A DNA stretch of 60,921 bases from Flavobacterium sp. (GCF_024710485.1 NZ_JANJUQ010000002.1:1-60921), one strand, 5' to 3'; shown: positions 15,146 through 24,685, counted from the first letter of the stretch. Made by a program: numbers and translations. Notes: generated from the sequence alone by a model not told the origin.

Positions 15146-16201
15146 TTATTGAATTTCCTTTCCTTTGTAATAATTCACCAATAAATCCACAAACTTACTG
15201 TAACTGTCAATGCCTTCTTCTTGTTGGTTTGACTTTAAATATTGGTCGTAAAAAGCATGAAAAGCTTTGTCTATAAAAGTATCGTATTGTTGCCAAAAGG
15301 TTTCGCTTTCACGATAATTTTTAATGATACCCGGATTGATTTTGACCTTTAAACGGTCAAATTCCTTTTCGTTTTTCATGCCTATGTTCGACATACAATA
15401 GCGTAAGGCATTGGACAAGGCCGAGTATTGAAAATACAAATCTTCGTTTTTAACACCGGCTAAAAAACCAATGAAGTTGCATTCGCTTTCGCTACCAAAA
15501 CCAATTTGATGCGCCATTTCGTGGCAAACCACATTCGGAAAACCGTACATTGGCAATTTGTCATTCACTTGCGCTTCGTTGGTAAACGGATTCAAGTAGC
15601 CGCCAAATCCCATGTAAGTTAAGGGTAAACTCAACAGCGATTTTTTCTGACTTGGAATTTTATATTCAAAATAGGCGTGTTCTTTCGCCAGTTGATCGTA
15701 ACCGTTTTGTGTGAGTTTAAAAATGCTGTCTTGACTGTAAGGATTCGTTACTTTCTTCAGACTGTCTTTGGTGATGGCTTTGTGAACTGCATTCGTTTTG
15801 ACAATCAATTTTTCTGTAAACGCTATTAAGTCAATCTCGGAGTATTCTCGCTTGATAGTCATTTTTTCGAACAACGGCACTCGGTAGTAATTGAACGCCC
15901 AAAGCAAATGAAACAGAAAATAAGCTACCGATACAAAACTCAATAGCGGCCAAATTTTAACTTTCCACCGTACTTTCCGATTTTTATGCAGCCAATAGAT
16001 GCCGTAAAGAATCACAAAACTGTAAACAATATCGCCCACAGAAAAGGGAATTTTTCCTAATAAGAAACGCGAACATTTTGAAAGCCAAATATATAAGCCA
16101 TTGCTGTAGAAGCGTTCCACCGTTTCCGGGAAAAAGGTTAAAATTTTCAGCAAGAGTAACTGAATCAGCAAAAACAAAGGAAGAATATATTTTCGTTTCA
16201 A
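15146..16201 (-). CDS. DUF3810 membrane metallopeptidase-like protein
   Basis: 351 residues. Three N-terminal membrane segments (about 6-24, 54-71, 84-103) are followed by an extracytoplasmic domain. HEMAHQIGF at 227-235 is an HExxH zinc motif, with GSESE (236-240) offering a third ligand. This is the standard layout of DUF3810, a Bacteroidetes family of predicted zinc peptidases with unknown substrate. Confidence 0.8.
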   Translation of the reverse strand: MKRKYILPLFLLIQLLLLKILTFFPETVERFYSNGLYIWLSKCSRFLLGKIPFSVGDIVYSFVILYGIYWLHKNRKVRWKVKIWPLLSFVSVAYFLFHLLWAFNYYRVPLFEKMTIKREYSEIDLIAFTEKLIVKTNAVHKAITKDSLKKVTNPYSQDSIFKLTQNGYDQLAKEHAYFEYKIPSQKKSLLSLPLTYMGFGGYLNPFTNEAQVNDKLPMYGFPNVVCHEMAHQIGFGSESECNFIGFLAGVKNEDLYFQYSALSNALRYCMSNIGMKNEKEFDRLKVKINPGIIKNYRESETFWQQYDTFIDKAFHAFYDQYLKSNQQEEGIDSYSKFVDLLVNYYKGKEIQ

Positions 16202-16367
16202 AGTATCTTTTTAAAATGTAAATATAATCACAATTCAATTTCTAAAGTAGTTAAACTTTGTAACTTTGCGACGCTGAGAAACTGAGTAGCTGGGTAACTA
16301 AGTTACTGAGCAACGGAACTCATTAAACTCATCATATCAGCCACTTAGTAACTTAGAAACTTAAAAA
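16202..16367. repeat. Degenerate 8-bp tandem repeats in the pepD leader
   Basis: From about 16274 the sequence reads as successive octamers (CTGAGAAA, CTGAGTAG, CTGGGTAA, CTAAGTTA, CTGAG). A second tract, ACTTAGTAACTTAGAAACTT, lies at about 16342-16361 just before the start codon. TAACTTTG (16261-16268) could be the -7 box, which would put the repeats in the 5' untranslated region. Confidence 0.5.
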
Positions 16368-17831
16368 ATGAGCCAAGACATTAGAAACTTAGAGCCTAAA
16401 GCCCTTTGGAACAAGTTTGCCGACTTAAATGCGGTACCACGTCCGTCTAAAAAAGAAGAGCGTGTAATAGAATTCATGAAGAATTTCGGAAACAGTTTAG
16501 GATTAGAAACTTTTGAAGACGATATCCGAAACGTTATCATTCGTAAACCGGCCACTCCGGGTATGGAAAACCGTAAAACTGTTGTGCTGCAAGGTCACTT
16601 GGATATGGTGCATCAAAAAAATAATGATACCGAATTCGACTTTTTAACCCAAGGCATCGATATGTATGTAGATGGCGATTGGGTTCGTGCCAAAGGAACT
16701 ACTTTAGGAGCCGACAACGGTTTGGGTGTTGCTGCGATTATGGCTGTTTTGGAAAGCAAAGATATTCCGCATCCTGCTATTGACGCCTTGTTTACCATAG
16801 ATGAAGAAACCGGAATGACCGGTGCTTTGAACTTAAAAGGCGGTATTTTACAAGGAGAAATTCTTCTGAATTTAGATACTGAAGAAGACGATGAAATCGA
16901 CATTGGTTGTGCAGGCGGAATTGATGTAACGGCCACTAGAGCTTATCATGAGGAAGAAACTCCGGAAGGTTCTGTGGGCTACACCATTACCGTAAAAGGC
17001 TTAAACGGCGGACACTCCGGAATGGACATTCACAAAGGATTGGGAAATGCCAACAAAATCATGAACCGTTTGTTGTTTGACGGATTTGAAAACTTTGGGT
17101 TGCAAATTGCTGAAATAAACGGTGGCAGTTTGCGCAATGCGATTCCGCGTGAAAGTGTGGCTAAAGTAATTGTAGCCGGTATGTATGATGAGGCTTTTGT
17201 GTTTGATATGCAGGAAATCATCAACGATATCAAAACCGAATACAAAACGACGGAACCCAACTTAACCATCGAAATTGTAAAAAGCGATTTACCGGCGAAA
17301 GTGATGGATTTGGGTGTGCAAGAAGGTTTGTTGCGTTCGATTTATGCGGCGCATAACGGTGTTTACCGTATGAGTGCCGACATGGCTGATTTGGTGGAAA
17401 CTTCTAATAATATTGCCAGAGTAGTGGTGAAAGACGGACAAATTTCGATTCAGAATTTGACGCGTTCCTCAGTAGAAAGTTCTAAAATGGATTTGGCCAA
17501 TGGCTTGCGTTCAGCATACGAATTGTTTGGTTGCGAAGTAGAATTCGGCGGCAGCTATCCGGGTTGGACACCGAATGTAAATTCGGAAATCTTAAAAGTT
17601 TTGGTCGACATTTACGAAAAACAAAACGGAACCAAACCCAATGTAGTGGCTTGTCATGCCGGATTGGAATGTGGAATTTTAGGAACTAACTACCCTGGAA
17701 TGGACATGATTTCTTTCGGGCCGACGATTCACGGTGCGCACAGTCCGGATGAAAGAGCTTCGATTAAATCGTCTCAAAAATTCTGGAAATTCTTCTTGGA
17801 AATTTTAGCTAACATTCCTGCCAAAAATTAG
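16368..17831 (+). CDS. pepD: Aminoacyl-histidine dipeptidase (cytosol nonspecific dipeptidase)
   Basis: 487 residues, the usual length for PepD of the M20C zinc peptidases, which hydrolyse Xaa-His and many other dipeptides in the cytoplasm. Visible metal and catalytic residues are GHLDMVHQ (H77, D79), GADNGLG (D116), IDEETGM (E146/E147) and NLDTEE. A histidine near the C-terminus in GPTIHGAHSPDER completes the site. No signal peptide. The start codon follows the second tandem-repeat tract directly. A bidirectional terminator separates it from the convergent AraC gene. Confidence 0.92.
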   Translation: MSQDIRNLEPKALWNKFADLNAVPRPSKKEERVIEFMKNFGNSLGLETFEDDIRNVIIRKPATPGMENRKTVVLQGHLDMVHQKNNDTEFDFLTQGIDMYVDGDWVRAKGTTLGADNGLGVAAIMAVLESKDIPHPAIDALFTIDEETGMTGALNLKGGILQGEILLNLDTEEDDEIDIGCAGGIDVTATRAYHEEETPEGSVGYTITVKGLNGGHSGMDIHKGLGNANKIMNRLLFDGFENFGLQIAEINGGSLRNAIPRESVAKVIVAGMYDEAFVFDMQEIINDIKTEYKTTEPNLTIEIVKSDLPAKVMDLGVQEGLLRSIYAAHNGVYRMSADMADLVETSNNIARVVVKDGQISIQNLTRSSVESSKMDLANGLRSAYELFGCEVEFGGSYPGWTPNVNSEILKVLVDIYEKQNGTKPNVVACHAGLECGILGTNYPGMDMISFGPTIHGAHSPDERASIKSSQKFWKFFLEILANIPAKN

Positions 17832-17864
17832 ATTGTTAGACATCTTAGAATATTAGATTATTAA

Positions 17865-17894
17865 AAACCCGTTCTATACTGAGCGGGTTTTTTA
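17865..17894. terminator. Bidirectional terminator between pepD and araC-type gene
   Basis: AAACCCG (17865-17871) pairs with CGGGTTT (17884-17890), with A and T runs on either side. It serves convergent genes on both strands and overlaps the end of the AraC coding region. Confidence 0.75.
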
Positions 17895-18755
17895 ATTTAT
17901 CATTTTTCGAAATTCATTGGGCGTCATACCGGTTTGTTTTTTAAACAACCTAATGAAGTAAGCATAATTCTCAAACCCCAAATTACCAGCAACTTGACTG
18001 ATGGTTTTTGAAGCGTCAATTAAAAGCCTTTTGGCTTCTAAAATTATTCTTTTGGCAATCAGCTCAGTTACGGTTTGGTTCAGTATGTCTTTGCAAATTC
18101 GATTGAGGTGTTTGAGTGTAATATTCATTTTTTCGGCATAAAAAGATGGCGCTTTTTCGGCAGTAAAGTATTGCTCCAATAGTTGCTCAAAATGTTGAAT
18201 TTTATAATTGTACGAATGCGAGGTATGATTGGATTCTGCTAAGTATTTTCCGGAAATCTCAATGTGAATGCAATCCAGTAAATTGAGTAGTTTGTCTTGT
18301 TTATTAGAATTTGTACTTTGACTCTCCTGAATCATCAGGTCGAAATACGGTAGTAGCGTTTGCAATTCTTCTCTTTCAAAAACAATAGCCGGTTGGTTTC
18401 TTACCGATTGGTAAAAGGGATAATCCTCTATTCTTTTTTGGGCAAAATAGATATTATATACTTCTTGTGAGTAAAAGAAGATGTAGCCTTCAATATCCTC
18501 GGAAAGTTCCCAATGGTGTATTTGTCCCGGTTGTAGTACAAATAAGCTGCCCGGTTTTATGACGTAATTGGTAAAGTCAATTGCATGATTCCCGCTGCCA
18601 TTGGTGAATAAAACCAACAGATAAAAGTTATGTCGATGCGGTTTTTCAATAAAACTGTGCGCTTTTAAATGATTTTTAAAAGTGTTGATGTACAGCTCTT
18701 TCTTCCCAAAATCGGCTTTAAAATTGTCAATATTGTAAACCGGATTTTTTTTCAA
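17892..18755 (-). CDS. AraC-family transcriptional regulator
   Basis: 287 residues. The N-terminal half is a cupin-type sensor (HSFIEKPHRHNFYLLVLF, GSLFVLQPGQIHHWELS). The C-terminal ~100 residues are a double helix-turn-helix of the AraC type, with ISQVAGNLGFENYAYFIRLF and a final KQTGMTPNEFR. It is divergent from the DUF983 gene and lies beside the PepSY/TonB-receptor iron-uptake genes, so it may respond to a siderophore or related ligand. That link is only positional. Confidence 0.88.
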   Translation of the reverse strand: MKKNPVYNIDNFKADFGKKELYINTFKNHLKAHSFIEKPHRHNFYLLVLFTNGSGNHAIDFTNYVIKPGSLFVLQPGQIHHWELSEDIEGYIFFYSQEVYNIYFAQKRIEDYPFYQSVRNQPAIVFEREELQTLLPYFDLMIQESQSTNSNKQDKLLNLLDCIHIEISGKYLAESNHTSHSYNYKIQHFEQLLEQYFTAEKAPSFYAEKMNITLKHLNRICKDILNQTVTELIAKRIILEAKRLLIDASKTISQVAGNLGFENYAYFIRLFKKQTGMTPNEFRKMIN

Positions 18756-18837
18756 AATGTCTCAATTGTGCTATTATTAGTGAAGATACTAAACTATTGA
18801 TGATGGCAAACTATTTATCTTTGTCAAAAATTGCATC

Positions 18838-19200
18838 ATGCTTCAAAGTCTTTACCATATTTTTCGCAACGAATGTCCCAATTGCCACAAAGGCAAAGTG
18901 TTTGCCGATAAGAGTTTTTTCTTCAGTTTGGGTTTCCCGAAGATGAACGAATACTGCAGTCATTGTAACACTAAATTTGAAAAAGAACCGGGTTATTTTT
19001 TCGGCGCTATGTTTGTGAATTACGGGTTAACCGTTGGACAAGGAATCATTACTTACGCTATTGCGAGTCCGTTTTTTGACAAAACCTTCGATTTGAGAAT
19101 CATTCCGATTATTGACACTGTAATTGTTTTGCTCAGTTGTTTTAATATCCGATTGTCGCGGATGATTTGGATTTATCTGTTCAAAAACTATTCGCGTTAA
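18838..19200 (+). CDS. DUF983 membrane protein
   Basis: 120 residues. Two zinc-finger-like pairs, CPNC (13-16) and CSHC (40-43), are followed by PGYFFGAMFVNYGL and two membrane segments (about 55-77 and 88-105). This is the DUF983 pattern. Members are small membrane proteins of unknown role, common in Flavobacteria. Its last 4 bp overlap the end of the convergent PepSY gene. Confidence 0.8.
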   Translation: MLQSLYHIFRNECPNCHKGKVFADKSFFFSLGFPKMNEYCSHCNTKFEKEPGYFFGAMFVNYGLTVGQGIITYAIASPFFDKTFDLRIIPIIDTVIVLLSCFNIRLSRMIWIYLFKNYSR

Positions 19201-20339
19201 TCTCGGTTTTTATTCCGTTTCCCATACCAAATCAAGAAACCTGTAATTGGCAAACTCGCAATCAACAAGCTAATCAAAAAGGCAAAAACTTTTCCGGGTA
19301 AACCCAATATAGCTCCGGTATGAATGTCGTAATTCATTCGGATGAGTTTGTCGGATGCAGTTGCGTTAGCTAATTTTCCGTAAATGTGATTCACTTCCTT
19401 TTCTTGTAACGTGTATTGATCAAAATAACGGTAATCGGTTTTCCAATAAGTGCCTTTGTCCAAGTTTGCGTTGGCAGCTATCGAGCTGGAATCGGTTTCG
19501 GGCGGATGGACTTCTATCGATTGGGCATTGGGATAGTCTTTTTGCATCAGGAGCCAGACTTTGTCCAACGGTTTTTCAACTGCAGTAATCGAAATTTCTT
19601 TTTTAGCAATAGGATCTTCATAGACCAATGATTTTTCGCCGCCGGTTAAGGTGTAATAGCCGTAAGCAAACCACGGAAATCCCCAAACCAATCCTGTAAT
19701 GGCGAATATCAAAGCGATAGCCATCACGTAAAATCCGGTAATATTGTGCAAGTCGTAGTTTTTGCGCTTCCATTTTATCCCGTCTTTCCAACGAAACCAA
19801 AAGCGTTGTTTGGCGGCTTTTTTGTTTTTAGGATACCAAAGAATCAAGCCTGTAATTAACATTAACAGAAAGATTAAGGTCGTCGAAGCAATAACCGTTT
19901 GCCCGATTTCATGCGGCAACCAGAGGTAAAAATGACCGTCCAAAACCCATCGGAAAAAGCCCGAGTACATATCGGCTACTTCCAAAATTTCCCCGGTGTA
20001 CGGATTTAAGTAAATGATATCATAATAGTCCTTTTGATCGTTTTCGTCGTCATGGCTGAAAAAGATGGCTTCTGCTGACTGACTTTTACCATTGTATTTG
20101 ATGGCGTGGAGCGATTTCTGCGGCAATTCGGCACGAGCAATTTTTTCTAATTCAGACGGTAGGAGGAAAGCCTTATCTTGCTTTTCTACAAAGCGATATG
20201 TCTCGGTGATGTTCTGAATTTCTTCCTGAAAGGCATACAAACAACCGGTTATGGCGACAATAAAAACGATACTGCCTGATGCCAATCCCAGCCAAAGATG
20301 GATATTTCGAATAATTTTTTTAAAGCCTACTTTTTTCAT
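19197..20339 (-). CDS. PepSY-associated membrane protein (PiuB/FecR-like iron uptake type)
   Basis: 380 residues. It begins with IIRNIHLWLGLASGSIVFIV, the typical first membrane segment of the PepSY_TM family. Three further segments lie at about 140-165, 195-220 and 350-372, with periplasmic PepSY-type domains between. Such proteins accompany TonB-dependent siderophore receptors and are thought to reduce or release ferric iron at the inner membrane. It lies directly downstream of the receptor gene, beyond a hairpin, and is probably expressed by read-through. Confidence 0.85.
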   Translation of the reverse strand: MKKVGFKKIIRNIHLWLGLASGSIVFIVAITGCLYAFQEEIQNITETYRFVEKQDKAFLLPSELEKIARAELPQKSLHAIKYNGKSQSAEAIFFSHDDENDQKDYYDIIYLNPYTGEILEVADMYSGFFRWVLDGHFYLWLPHEIGQTVIASTTLIFLLMLITGLILWYPKNKKAAKQRFWFRWKDGIKWKRKNYDLHNITGFYVMAIALIFAITGLVWGFPWFAYGYYTLTGGEKSLVYEDPIAKKEISITAVEKPLDKVWLLMQKDYPNAQSIEVHPPETDSSSIAANANLDKGTYWKTDYRYFDQYTLQEKEVNHIYGKLANATASDKLIRMNYDIHTGAILGLPGKVFAFLISLLIASLPITGFLIWYGKRNKNRD

Positions 20340-20352
20340 TGATTAAGATTAA

Positions 20353-20378
20353 AAACTCCTCACCGCAATGAGGAGTTT
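20353..20378 (-). terminator. Hairpin between TonB receptor and PepSY genes
   Basis: AAACTCCTCA (20353-20362) pairs perfectly with TGAGGAGTTT (20369-20378). The PepSY start codon is only 14 bp beyond it in the direction of transcription, so it likely attenuates rather than stops transcription. Confidence 0.65.
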
Positions 20379-20412
20379 CATTAAACAAACAAAAACCAAA
20401 TTTTAATCAGGA

Positions 20413-22575
20413 TTAAAATTTATACGTTAATCCGGCGGTTAAACTTCGCAAACGTTGCGGGGTAACGGTTGACCAACCGGTATAATATTTTTCGTTGAAC
20501 AAATTGTTTACTTTTAAAGTAATGTTGAACTTGTCGTTGTTGTAGGATATAGCCGAGTTCAAGACCGTGTAATCCGGTAAGGCAAAAGTCCCAATATTGG
20601 CTCTGTTCAAGGTTTTGTGTTCGCTGGCATGGTTTCCGCCGATGCCTAAACCAAAACCTTTTAATTTTCCTTCGGTAAAGAAGTAATTCGCCCACAAGTT
20701 CACTAAGGTTTTCGGACCGGCTTCTTCCGGACGCAAGCCTAAATAGCCGCTATCGGTATTGTCTTTAGTCACTTCGCTGTCGTTGTAACTGTAACCACCA
20801 ATGATGTTGAAACCTTTAATCGGGTTTACCGTTACGCTCAATTCTACACCCTTACTTTCTACTTCGCCGCCTTGAACCGAAGCGTTCGGATTGGTGGCAT
20901 CGGCCATTAATCGATTTTTAACATTAATGTCGTAATAGCTAAGGGAAGCGGAAATAATGTCTTTGTATAAGTTGGTTTTCAATCCGAATTCGTATTGGTT
21001 GGCTTGTTCCGGATCAAAAGTCGTGGCTACAGTATTGGTTGGACCGTCTGCTCTTTGTCCGGGTTCGATATTTTTAAAACCATTCATGTAATTCCCGAAA
21101 ACCGACACTTTGTTTTCAATAATTTGGTACACGGCTCCGAATTTTGGTGAAATTGCAATCTGACTTTTCACTTCCTCAGCGGCATAAGCTGAAGTTTTAC
21201 CTCTGAATTCATCCACACGCAAACTCGCCATCACCGATAGTTTATTGGTAATATTGATGACATCTGATACATAAGCACTCACCACTTGCGATTCGGTATC
21301 TGAATTGGGTTCGAAAGTGCCGGCTAATAAATTGTCGATACCGGCTTGGGTTAAATTGGCTGCACCCGAATCGGTTTGGTTTACCAAAGAGATCGTTCCG
21401 GCGCCCACCCAGTTATTACTGGCGTTTAGGATGTTTTGGGTGTAATAATCAATACCGATAACCATGCGGTTTCTGAGGTTGCCGATTTTGAAATCGCCGA
21501 TAAAGTTTTGTTGGATATCGGTTGCCAACGTTTGGCCGTTTCGTTTAGAAATGAATCGCGTAAACTCTTCGCCATTAGCAGAATCCCATAAATAGGAGTA
21601 ATAGCCATTGGTTTTGCTATTGCTTCTGGATAAAACGGTTTGTGACGTCCAGTTGTCCGACAATTTGTAAAGCATTTGCGCTTGTAAGTTGAAGGTCGGA
21701 TTGCTGATAGTCAATTCGTTTGAAGTGTATGATTTTTTATAATTCTGTTCGAATAAGTCGATCGAATTGAACGACAAAGGCGAATAACGGCTCAAGAAAA
21801 TCATAGGCGCATTGGCCGAAGTTCTGTTGGTGAATTCTGTATTAATCAAAAAAGATAATTTGTCATTCACTTTATAACTCAAGGATGGTGCTACGAAAAG
21901 CGATTTAGAAAATCCGGCATCTTGGAATGAGTTTTCGTTTTGGTATGCCGAAGTGATTCGCACAGCAACTTCTTTATTTAGTGGAATGTTAACATCAGCA
22001 GTGATTCGGTCCATGCCGTAAGTTCCGGCATTGTATCCGATTTCACCACTGAAGTTTTGATGGGGTTTTTTGGTCACTATATTGATTAAACCACCATAAG
22101 AAATCAAGCTGCTGCCAAATAAGGTTCCGGATGGCCCTTTGATGACTTCAATATTATCGACATTAATCGGGTCGATGCTTCCGTTATTGATGCCCGGCAA
22201 TCCGTTCACCATAGTGGGCTGTACCGAAAAACCTCTCATAGTATAAAACTCGGCGCCATCTCCGCCACGACCGGTAGATTCCCATAGACGCGTTACTCCG
22301 GTGGCGTTTTTTAAAGCGTCGTTAAAGTTGGTCACTACTTGCTCTTTCAGTAATTCGCTCGTAACTGTATTGTACACTTGCGGATTCTCGATATTGTTGA
22401 GCGGCATTTTGGACACTGTAGTGCTTTTTTCTCGTTTGTACTTGTATTTGTTGGTGTTGATTTCAACTTCTTTTAAAGCATTGATGGTATCTTTTTTGGT
22501 TTCTTTTTTGGTTTCTTGTCCAAAAGCTGCCATCGACACTAAAAAAGCAGTAGCTAGGGTTGCTATAGTTTTCAT
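20413..22575 (-). CDS. TonB-dependent siderophore receptor
   Basis: 720 residues. A signal peptide (about 1-19, ending AAFGQ) is followed by a plug domain with NFNDALKNATGVTRLWES, FYTMRGFSVQPTMVNGLPG and VEVIKGPSGTLFGSS-type sequence, all typical of FhuA/FiuA-like ferric-siderophore receptors. The rest is a beta-barrel ending in a terminal phenylalanine (LTAGLTYKF), the outer-membrane sorting signal. It imports an iron chelate across the outer membrane with TonB energy. Promoter and operator-like sites lie upstream (22578-22654). Confidence 0.92.
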   Translation of the reverse strand: MKTIATLATAFLVSMAAFGQETKKETKKDTINALKEVEINTNKYKYKREKSTTVSKMPLNNIENPQVYNTVTSELLKEQVVTNFNDALKNATGVTRLWESTGRGGDGAEFYTMRGFSVQPTMVNGLPGINNGSIDPINVDNIEVIKGPSGTLFGSSLISYGGLINIVTKKPHQNFSGEIGYNAGTYGMDRITADVNIPLNKEVAVRITSAYQNENSFQDAGFSKSLFVAPSLSYKVNDKLSFLINTEFTNRTSANAPMIFLSRYSPLSFNSIDLFEQNYKKSYTSNELTISNPTFNLQAQMLYKLSDNWTSQTVLSRSNSKTNGYYSYLWDSANGEEFTRFISKRNGQTLATDIQQNFIGDFKIGNLRNRMVIGIDYYTQNILNASNNWVGAGTISLVNQTDSGAANLTQAGIDNLLAGTFEPNSDTESQVVSAYVSDVINITNKLSVMASLRVDEFRGKTSAYAAEEVKSQIAISPKFGAVYQIIENKVSVFGNYMNGFKNIEPGQRADGPTNTVATTFDPEQANQYEFGLKTNLYKDIISASLSYYDINVKNRLMADATNPNASVQGGEVESKGVELSVTVNPIKGFNIIGGYSYNDSEVTKDNTDSGYLGLRPEEAGPKTLVNLWANYFFTEGKLKGFGLGIGGNHASEHKTLNRANIGTFALPDYTVLNSAISYNNDKFNITLKVNNLFNEKYYTGWSTVTPQRLRSLTAGLTYKF

Positions 22576-22577
22576 TC

Positions 22578-22594
22578 TTATTTAGATTAATTAA
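22578..22594. promoter_or_regulatory. Iron-box-like site downstream of the receptor promoter
   Basis: TTATTTAGATTAATTAA shares the TTATTTAGAyTAA half with the perfect palindrome at 22640-22654. It lies 3 bp before the receptor start codon in the minus direction, in the untranslated leader, where a bound repressor would block transcription. Confidence 0.45.
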
Positions 22595-22605
22595 AAATAA
22601 TAATG

Positions 22606-22637
22606 CAAATCTATAAAGTTGCCATTGAATTACAAAA
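22606..22637 (-). promoter_or_regulatory. Bacteroidetes-type promoter of the TonB receptor gene
   Basis: On the minus strand TTTTG (22637-22633) and TAGATTTG (22613-22606) are separated by 19 bp, matching the TTTG/TAnnTTTG consensus of Bacteroidetes sigma factors. Transcription would start near 22600. Confidence 0.6.
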
Positions 22638-22639
22638 CT

Positions 22640-22654
22640 TATTTAGACTAAATA
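22640..22654. promoter_or_regulatory. Perfect palindrome, candidate iron-regulator operator
   Basis: TATTTAGACTAAATA is a perfect 7-1-7 palindrome directly upstream of the receptor -33 box. The TTAGnCTAA core is closer to DtxR/IdeR/MntR-type boxes than to the classical Fur box. Together with the site at 22578 it brackets the promoter. Confidence 0.55.
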
Positions 22655-22697
22655 TAAATAATATTTTTTACCGAATTGATTTACTAGCATTTAGGCA

Positions 22698-22727
22698 TAA
22701 AAAAATCCCGCGGGTTAGGCGAGATTT
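22698..22727 (-). terminator. Terminator of the DUF6265 lipoprotein gene
   Basis: AAATCCCGC (22703-22711) pairs with GCGAGATTT (22719-22727) with one mismatch. On the minus strand the stem is followed by a T-run. It lies 27 bp after the stop codon. Confidence 0.6.
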
Positions 22728-22753
22728 GATTCGATTTATTAAGAATTATAGGG

Positions 22754-23230
22754 TTACTTCTTTTGCATCGGATAGCTTTCAGTACTTGGTTTGCCTTGCT
22801 GTTTACCGGAAATGGTAGCTACTAATGACTTTTCGTTGATTTTTTTGTAAACGATTTTTTGAGGATAATCATGTTCTGGGTTTTCAAAGCTAAAACTATT
22901 CTCAGCCTCTGATGTAAGTTTGAAATCTACCGCTTCATCATTGTTTTGCCCTTTTACGGTTGGACGGTAAATCAAGTCATCACCAACTTGCGTTAGTACA
23001 ATACTTTCGTTGTGTACTGTATCTTTTTTATTGATGATAAAATAGGTTTGCCCCGAAAAAGTACTGTCATTGGTTTTGGTCCAGGTTTCGGTTAAATAAC
23101 CTTCCGGAGTAGTATTTTCCCATTGGCCAATGAGCCAACTCATCTTTTCGAGTTTTTCAAATTGTTTGTCGGATTTGTTTTGACAGGAACCGAATACAAT
23201 AATAGCTATAATAAGGATTGATTTTTTCAT
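22754..23230 (-). CDS. DUF6265-type lipoprotein
   Basis: 158 residues from ATG 23230; the frame extends upstream to 23311 but the lipoprotein signal MKKSILIIAIIVFGSCQNK fixes this start. GSC is a lipobox, so the mature protein is lipid-anchored. The body begins MSWLIGQWENTTPEGYLTET and ends with ENPEHDYPQKIVY, the pattern of DUF6265, a lipocalin-like beta-barrel family of unknown function. Confidence 0.75.
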   Translation of the reverse strand: MKKSILIIAIIVFGSCQNKSDKQFEKLEKMSWLIGQWENTTPEGYLTETWTKTNDSTFSGQTYFIINKKDTVHNESIVLTQVGDDLIYRPTVKGQNNDEAVDFKLTSEAENSFSFENPEHDYPQKIVYKKINEKSLVATISGKQQGKPSTESYPMQKK

Positions 23231-23339
23231 AATAGTGCATTTGTATTGCAATAGTACAAAAAAAACGCAACAGTCACTAGCCCTGATGGTAGCGAAAATC
23301 CTTTTTGCCATTGGTAATGTTGCAACGCTTATGGTTTAA

Positions 23340-23412
23340 CGTTGTGGCAAAAAGATTGCAGCGTACAGCAGGGCACGAGCGCAGCGACTGGCACAGCAAA
23401 CAGCTCCAAAAA
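23340..23412 (-). repeat. Dispersed intergenic repeat, copy 1 (reverse orientation)
   Basis: Read on the minus strand this stretch contains CGCTGCGCTCGTGCC, then GCTGTACGCTGCAATC and TTTTTG. That corresponds to CGCTTCGCTCGTGTG, GCTATACGTTGCAATC and TTTTTA at 54440-54486. It is a GC-rich island in AT-rich intergenic DNA upstream of prfA. Confidence 0.55.
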
Positions 23413-23473
23413 AAATAAAATTTATTGCTTTATTTTGCCTAAATTTGCACACTTTTAAAAGAAAACTGCAACA

Positions 23474-24547
23474 ATGTTAGAGAGATTACAATATGTAAAA
23501 CAGCGCTTCGACGAGATTTCGGATTTGATTATTCAGCCCGATGTAATTGCCGATCAAAAGCGTTACGTACAATTAAATCAGGAATACAAAACCTTGAAAG
23601 CCCTTATGGATAAACGTGAGGAGCTAATCAACGTGACCGGAAATATCGAAGAAGCCAACGAAATTATTGCCGATGGCTCGGATGCCGAAATGGTGGAAAT
23701 GGCCAAAATGCAGTTGGATGAAGCCAAAGAGCGTTTGCCGCAATTGGAAGAAGAAATCAAGTTCATGCTAATTCCGAAAGATCCGGAAGATGCCAAGAAC
23801 GTGATGGTGGAAATTCGTGCCGGAACCGGTGGTGATGAAGCTTCCATTTTTGCCGGCGACTTGTACCGTATGTACACCAAATACTGCGAAAGTAAAGGTT
23901 GGAGAACTTCGGTAGTCGACATGAACGAAGGAACATCAGGTGGTTTCAAAGAGGTTATTTTTGAAGTGACCGGAGAAGATGTTTACGGTACTTTAAAATT
24001 CGAAGCTGGTGTACACCGCGTGCAACGCGTACCGCAAACGGAAACCCAAGGAAGAGTGCATACCTCGGCAGCCACCGTTATGGTGTTGCCGGAAGCCGAA
24101 GAGTTCGACGTGCAAATCGATATGAACGATGTGCGAATCGACTTTTTCTGTTCTTCAGGACCGGGCGGACAATCGGTAAATACGACCAAATCGGCCGTTC
24201 GTATGACGCACATTCCTACCGGATTGGTAGCCCAATGTCAGGACGAAAAATCACAACATAAAAACAAAGACAAAGCTTTAACCGTATTGCGTTCGCGTTT
24301 GTACGAAATGGAATTGGCCAAAAAGCAAGAGGAAGATGCCAAAAAGCGTAACTCTCAGGTAAGTAGCGGCGACCGTTCGGCTAAAATTCGCACCTACAAT
24401 TATGCGCAAGGCAGAATTACGGACCACCGAATTGGATTGAGCATTTTCGACCTCGATGGCTTTATGAACGGTAACCTCCAAAAAATGATAGACGAGTTAC
24501 AGTTGGTAGCCAACACCGAAAAATTAAAAGAAAGCGAAGTTTTCTAA
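23474..24547 (+). CDS. prfA: Peptide chain release factor 1
   Basis: 357 residues, the normal RF1 length. The GGQ motif (231-233) in [15 protein letters not shown] catalyses peptidyl-tRNA hydrolysis. The codon-recognition tripeptide is PQT (187-189, [10 protein letters not shown]), the RF1-type PxT variant reading UAG and UAA, not the SPF of RF2. TAAATTTG at 23440-23447 is a good -7 box. Its terminator follows 8 bp after the stop. Confidence 0.96.
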   Translation: MLERLQYVKQRFDEISDLIIQPDVIADQKRYVQLNQEYKTLKALMDKREELINVTGNIEEANEIIADGSDAEMVEMAKMQLDEAKERLPQLEEEIKFMLIPKDPEDAKNVMVEIRAGTGGDEASIFAGDLYRMYTKYCESKGWRTSVVDMNEGTSGGFKEVIFEVTGEDVYGTLKFEAGVHRVQRVPQTETQGRVHTSAATVMVLPEAEEFDVQIDMNDVRIDFFCSSGPGGQSVNTTKSAVRMTHIPTGLVAQCQDEKSQHKNKDKALTVLRSRLYEMELAKKQEEDAKKRNSQVSSGDRSAKIRTYNYAQGRITDHRIGLSIFDLDGFMNGNLQKMIDELQLVANTEKLKESEVF

Positions 24548-24552
24548 GATAC

Positions 24553-24578
24553 TAGGCCTCATTTATTGAGGCTTTTTT
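24553..24578 (+). terminator. Terminator of prfA
   Basis: GCCTCA (24555-24560) pairs with TGAGGC (24566-24571), followed by seven T. Confidence 0.75.
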
Positions 24579-24594
24579 TATGTTAGAAGCGAAT

Positions 24595-24685
24595 GGCTCG
24601 GGCTTTATCCGGAATGGCATTTCCCGCTGTCCGCGCTACAAGGTAGCTGCTCCCATCGGGGCTAAAGAGGAAACTATCGGAGGGC
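24595..24685 (+). repeat. Dispersed intergenic repeat, copy 2
   Basis: Contains ATTTCCCGCTGTCCGCGC and, 20 bp on, ATCGGGGCTAAAG. These correspond to ATTTCCCGCTATACG and AATCGGGGCTAGG in the copy at 54430-54590. It lies between prfA and pyrF and is GC-richer than its surroundings. Confidence 0.6.
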
